Shown in pieces: positions 59,326 to 64,000 of a stretch of 64,000 bases of DNA (the stretch's first letter is position 1; every line of letters starts with the position of its first letter). This DNA comes from Tupaia tana (taxonomy: Eukaryota > Chordata > Mammalia > Scandentia > Tupaiidae). The notes beneath the pieces were generated by a model that was not told the origin of the DNA, ran no database searches, and was given only the letters and a program-made list of their open reading frames with translations. The position numbers were made by a program, and so were the translations under genes. Location of the stretch: the NCBI GenBank assembly GCA_026018925.1, contig JAKSZU010000004.1, positions 42,236,233 to 42,300,232 on the forward strand. The letters are read 5' to 3'.

Positions 59326-59580
59326 ATGAACAACAGGTAGCATGGTGGCATGGAGATTAAGGTGGCTGAATCTCACATGGCGAACAGCATAGTTTGAGTC
59401 CTGGACCTGGTGGCTTTGAAAACATGCCAGGGCATATTTGAATTTGCCCCAAATCTTGAGGAGAATGAAAGAGAAGGGATTGTGTTATGGTCATTTCACC
59501 TGGGGGTAGCTTTCTCACTTTCTCTCTCTCTCTGTCCTCTCTGCAAGTGCTGGTGCCCCCCCCCCCATAGTAAGCTAAAA
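59326..59580 (+). repeat. type A SINE (decayed), flanked by (CA)n
   Basis: Head gaacaacaggtagcatggtgg, box B ggttt-like (tagtttgagtcc), core cttgaggagaatgaaagaga, tail with a C-run and catagtaagc. CA runs lie at 59309-59326 and 59599-59621. Confidence 0.82.
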
Positions 59581-59621
59581 TCAACCAATCTAAGAGATAC
59601 ACACACACACACACACACACA

Positions 59622-61110
59622 GCAACAACAGTTACACTGTTACTCAATCAATATTTTATCACAATATACTAGAAACGTCCAAAGATAATTCAAAGAGCAT
59701 TTCTAAAAGAAAAAAATTAAACTTCAGGCTTTGCCACTGTTATAAATTAATATATTTACTTAACTTAAGCAACTATGAAATCTGTTAATATATGCATGGA
59801 ATATGACTGGAATGATAAAAAGGACTGCACTATTTCAGTAATCACATATTTTATTGAAGAGCCTTTGGGCTATTTTAATATTCAAATCAGCTGAATATTT
59901 AGCAGTAATAATGTAAGATTAATATTTGTACAGGCACTTGCTCCTTTTACAGCAGACATTACAGTCAAGCTATTACCCTGCAATAATGGAAAGATTTTTA
60001 AAGGACTGTCAAAGGGAAGCTTTTATACAGGTTAGAATTTTATTCTGATGCCATGTATTTCCATAAATGATGCCGCTTCTTAAAGCATAAAACATTAATC
60101 ATGCGCTTTCACCCTAATCACTTTCAGGTAAATTCGTACACCTTAAATTTTAACTACATTAACATATATAGCCCTCTTACGACTGATTGTCCGGTTTTAA
60201 TCATTTAATACATTTTAAAAATATGCCAAACTATTGGAACATCGACAGTATGAAAAATCAAACTGGGATTATGAACAAAACAGGTTCTGAGAACTTGCAT
60301 TATTAGCCACTGTTAATGTTTTGCCATGTGTATATTGCCTAGCAAAAGCACAGATCTACATGATTTCCTTTGTATGTCTGAATTTCACTTCATATTATTA
60401 ATACAACACTCCAGGCAGTGCTTTTCTGGGGGATTATTACATGTCCCTGAAGTTGATAAAGTCACTCGGACTCTAGCTTTAAAATACCCCCTCAGGTGTG
60501 CTATAATTACCCAGAAACACTGACCTGCTGTGAGTTATTGCTTAATTTTCGTATTTTTACTTTGAACAAGAAAACTAACAAAATGTTACCCTTTTGTTAA
60601 AGAATGCAAATCTCAATTACCAAATGTATTTTGGGAACTTGGATCAAACCTGAACCGAATTATTTTCTTGTATCCTTTCTTATTAGCTAGCATAGCAGTC
60701 CTATAGCAGCCACGTCCTTGAGTTATACATGCAGCATAGAATGGTAATTTTCAGTTTTTCGTAAAATTAGCTTCAGAATACTCTTATTTGAAAACATTTG
60801 GCTAGTTACAATACATACTTGTCCTAGCCAAAAGCACACAGGTGTGCTGCTTCCTCATAGTATTGTTTTATTTCTTAAGCCCTTGGAAAACACCAGAAGG
60901 GGTCCCATTGTGCATGCAGGTGTGATCACCCACTGTGGAGCATAAACTGTATCTCATTTTAGATGAACAGGAAAGGGAAAGGAAGAATGGTTTTGAATAT
61001 TTACTTTTTGGCTTGCTAACAACTAACATGGTAGTCCATGTTGGGGAAAATTACCAATTCTACTTGTCTCAGTACCTCTCTTCTGGTAAATGCATTCCAC
61101 TTCCTCTTTT
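59622..61110. other. repeat-free stretch; possible conserved noncoding DNA
   Basis: About 1.5 kb without any recognised repeat in a window where SINEs occur about every 1.4 kb. It contains homeodomain-type TAAT cores, atgcaaat (60604-60611, POU octamer-type) and ataaatgatgccgcttctta. No frame longer than 67 codons. Function is not shown. Confidence 0.45.
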
Positions 61111-61111
61111 T

Positions 61112-61358
61112 TTTCTATTTTTAAAGTTTTTGCTATAGGGCACTTACACTGGCAGGAGAGGAGTCAGTGAAAGGTAAAGTGAGAAACCACCATCCAGGGG
61201 AAATGGCGACCCCTCAATCTTTTCTCTTTCATTCTCCTCCTGGCATGCAAGCACATACACAGTTGGTGTGATTTGCAAGTCACCAGGTCCAGGACTCAGA
61301 CCATGGTAGGACAGGTGAGAATACAACACCTTGGCCACTATGCCACCTGCTGCCTCCC
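61112..61358 (-). repeat. old type A SINE
   Basis: Minus-strand: aagtttttgctatagggcac, gagaaaccaccatccagggg, tctctttcattctcctcctg, gcatgcaagcacatacacag, and a head with gtccaggactcagaccatgg and gccacctgctgcc. Confidence 0.85.
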
Positions 61359-61899
61359 CCCCACTTTCTTATTTTCCATAAAACATTACTTTGTGACAAT
61401 ATGTTAAACAAAATATTGAATAGATTGAGCCGGTAAGAAACACCTCTTGACTATAGAGACTGGAATGGTAGTGGACAATTGCTGCTGCTTTCCTGGCTCA
61501 ACAGGCCTATTAATAGGCCCAGAAAGGCATTTTACCTTCTCTGGGCCTGGTCATGAATGATAGCAAGACATGAGTCAGATTACAATAAATTCTTTAATGA
61601 ATATATAAGCAAAGAAAATAAATGGTAAATACATAAAAAATTCTTTCAAAAGTGAGAAAAAAATGAAAGAACTAGAAGCTGACATGGATTTTGAAGAATT
61701 ACTACGATCTTTTCCAATAACAATGTAAGAAATGACCGTTCAAAGCAAGCAGAATAGAATTAGTTAAGGCATACAGCTGGAATAGACTGGAATGTTTAGG
61801 AAACAACAATTTATGCATTGTGATCATACTTCACTATATTAAGAGGGCAGTATATGATAACAATGATTTTTTGATGTTGAAGGAATGTGAGTATTAGAT
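61359..61899. other. single-copy sequence
   Basis: An imperfect palindromic phrase near 61500-61512 (aggcctattaataggccc). No gene recognised. Confidence 0.4.
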
Positions 61900-62060
61900 T
61901 GAGGAGATTAGCTTCTTCCTCAATGCATTGAGAAGCCATGGCAGTTTTCAATCAAGGGAAGTGATGTGGGCACTTACTACTCAAAATCACAATGTAACAA
62001 AGAAAATAACAGATTAGTGTGTAGACTTCACTGAAGTCCAGAAAAGAGATGCTGCTATCA
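61900..62060 (-). mobile_element. possible L2 LINE relic
   Basis: gagaagccatggcagttttc, aatcaagggaagtgatgtgg recall the reverse-strand L2 phrase aagccattggaggg...gagtgacatg. Confidence 0.45.
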
Positions 62061-63290
62061 GAAAGAAAAGTAAGCAGGAAAATGTGTAAGAAATTTCAAA
62101 AGCGGTCTCTTGTTAAAACAATAAAATGAGGTATTACATTTCCTCAGGCTTCTAAAATTCCAGCATTAATCTATTTTGCATTTAACAGTAAGAATCCTCC
62201 AAGTGTTGGAGGGGAAAAAAAAACGACAAAAACAAAAAAAAAAAACCTCTTTGTGTTCTTGGATACCAGCTCAATATTGTGATCAAGAGGACAAAGAGGA
62301 TTTTGAATTTTTACTATGCAGAATCCCTGAAGGATATAAAGGATAATAGAGAAACTCTCAGCAACTTGATAAGAGGAATAAATATGATATCAAGGAAAAA
62401 ATACTTAAGGACTATCTTCTGGTATTAAGTTCAAAAACCAATACATGCCAATAATGTAGAAAGATCTGCAGATTCACAGAAATCTGGAATTCTTTTATAA
62501 GCAGAAGAGCCTAGAGATGTATTCAACTTTCACTTATACTGATAATCATTGGCAATTCTGGCAATATGTTTCAGAAGTGTTTCTGATGAGGTAGAATGCT
62601 GCTTACAGGCACTTAACTAAAAAATATATTTCCTGCATATTCCGAAGTGAAGGAAATATTCAATATGCACAGCTGTAAAAAAGAGTGATACACTTCTAAT
62701 AAGAGGCTGAGAAGAATTAAAATATTGGGCATATAGAAAACCTTTTTAGATGTGTATATATATTTCCTGAAACATTATATACTAGTATCACATATTATTC
62801 CATTTAACTATCCATATGAATCTCTATTATATTATAAATCTCAATCAAGTTCCAAAGGCTTTGTGACAGTCCTCCTCTGAATCCACACTGTGGCTTACAA
62901 AGTGCTACAGGACAATGCCATCCAGATAAACACTTGTCACATCGGAGGGGGAAAAAATTTCTGGTGAATCTGCAATGGACACAGACAAGAGCATCACCGT
63001 GGCCTAGAATCACATGGAATGAACCACTCTACACTATCATTCCCCACGAGGACTGCATTCACAGAGCACAGAAGCCAGCACTCAAGCACCACTTAAACAA
63101 AAACACCTTCTTGAATGAAATGGCAACAATAGACCTTGAGTATAAAATGGAAATGGAATAGATGCTGATTATGATGAACTTGTCAGCCTGCTAACCCTCG
63201 ACAGATAAATTGGCAAGTGCAATAAGAGCACTGACAAAAAAATCAGAGAACAAGTCCATCAACTCTGCACCTTATTGAAAAGAAAGAAAT
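62061..63290. other. single-copy sequence with an unassigned GC-balanced block
   Basis: Mostly AT-rich. The part 62850-63260 is more GC-balanced and holds a 75-codon plus frame (62934-63161, including FLNEMATIDLEYKMEMEC-like residues without the final C) overlapped by a cysteine-rich minus frame (62804-63013). I recognise neither as a protein family. It could be a decayed retrocopy or noncoding DNA. Confidence 0.35.
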
Positions 63291-63296
63291 TGGGAG

Positions 63297-63346
63297 TGTG
63301 TGTGTATATGTGTGTGTGTATGCATATGTGTGTTTATGTGTGTGCA
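63297..63346 (+). repeat. (GT)n-rich microsatellite
   Basis: Interrupted GT repeat with TA and CA interruptions. Confidence 0.85.
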
Positions 63347-63631
63347 TGCAAGAAAGAAGGAAGACGTAAAGACTATTATAAGTTTCTGATAATGAAATTC
63401 ATAAATTCAAAGTACAGGTAGATTATGAAGGATATATACAAATATATAATGAACTACAACCGAAGTTATAAAATATAACATTTTAATGTTGGTTCAAAAA
63501 TTAAATTCAACTTAAATAATGTTGTGTAACTATTTCTAGGACAAAAATTTCCATCCTCTTCAACATTCCTTTCTCACTAAAGACATGAGTTAAGGCAGTC
63601 TCAATCAGAAATTGTATAACCCTCACTGGAC

Positions 63632-63666
63632 ATGAACCTAATCATCTGGTTTCTGGTTAGGTTCAT
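63632..63666. repeat. 10-bp perfect inverted repeat
   Basis: atgaacctaa (63632-63641) and ttaggttcat (63657-63666) can pair around a 15-base loop. No function is evident. Confidence 0.7.
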
Positions 63667-63870
63667 CCACATATCAGTATGTCTCATATAACCAATGCCA
63701 TTGTTCCTAGTTAGGGTCTGTTAGAAATTCTTTGAGCTTCAGTTAATGTTCATAAAGTTCTGAAGACAGTGCTTGAACCATTGTAATTATTTGCTATATA
63801 TCATGTTTTAATTACTGGAAATGAATTGAGAAAGCTGGGGAATTCTTACAAAATAAAAAAAGCATAGGTA

Positions 63871-64000
63871 TGGGGCTGGCAGAGGGCATGGTGGTTGAAA
63901 CACTGGGCTCCCACATGGCCAACCATGGTTCGAGTCCCAGACCTGAAGACTTGCTTTCTAACTTTCCCTCTTTCACTATCTCTATCTCTCTCTCAGTGCC
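63871..64000 (+). repeat. tRNA-derived SINE, type B, cut by window end
   Basis: Head ggggctggcagagggcatggtgg, then acatggccaaccatggttcg. Box B ggttcgagtcc is intact. The CT block follows to the end of the window. Confidence 0.93.

Overview
This is eukaryotic nuclear DNA from a placental mammal: AT-rich, no convincing protein-coding exon, and made mostly of interspersed repeats embedded in single-copy sequence. It is best read as an intergenic or deep intronic stretch. All open reading frames are short. The ones of recognisable origin are translated repeat sequence (mostly SINEs and L1) or a dead retrocopy.

Organism. The dominant repeats are tRNA-derived SINEs with a good internal RNA polymerase III promoter, for example box A tagcgtaatgg and box B ggttcgagtcc. 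I count about 47 copies or relics. A few decayed monomeric 7SL-RNA-type SINEs are also present. As established knowledge, 7SL SINEs are confined to Euarchontoglires. True dimeric Alu, rodent B1/B2/ID and rabbit C repeats are absent. This combination fits a colugo (Dermoptera), whose genome carries the tRNA-derived CYN SINE family. That assignment is an inference; a tree shrew is the main alternative.

SINE classes used below. Type A is about 240-260 bp: tRNA-like head, a middle block, a pyrimidine-rich block, and a tail reading ctatagcaaaaacctctcc then poly-A. Type B is about 160-200 bp: the same head joined straight to the pyrimidine block, then a ctggtcaaattaaaataa-like tail with TAAA repeats. 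Type C is about 200-340 bp: older, with a different middle, ending catggaagaaataaa.

Layout. 0-12 kb: mixed SINEs, including a B-B-A run at 6.6-7.2 kb. 12.05-12.38 kb: a processed SNRPG pseudogene. 12.4-24.6 kb: L2, MIR, SINEs, DNA-transposon relics and a MaLR-like LTR. 24.8-28.9 kb: a long antisense L1, cut by three SINEs and a palindromic DNA element. 29.6-31.1 kb: a SINE cluster. 31-40 kb: sparse, with an old local duplication. 40.2-40.6 kb: a probable solo LTR. 43.7-44.6 kb: an L2 broken by a DNA element and a 7SL SINE. 46.3-49.0 kb: a badly decayed sense-strand L1 ORF2 broken by SINEs, one of them a SINE inside a SINE. 49-51.4 kb and 59.6-61.1 kb: repeat-poor, candidate conserved noncoding DNA. 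57.05-57.26 kb: a near-perfect 110-bp tandem duplication.

No genes act together here. The interest lies in the repeat history: a family of roughly 66-79 bp palindromic TA-flanked elements with a possible mariner-like parent fragment, modular and mosaic SINEs, and datable nested insertions. Repeat class names come from remembered family sequences, not from a database search.
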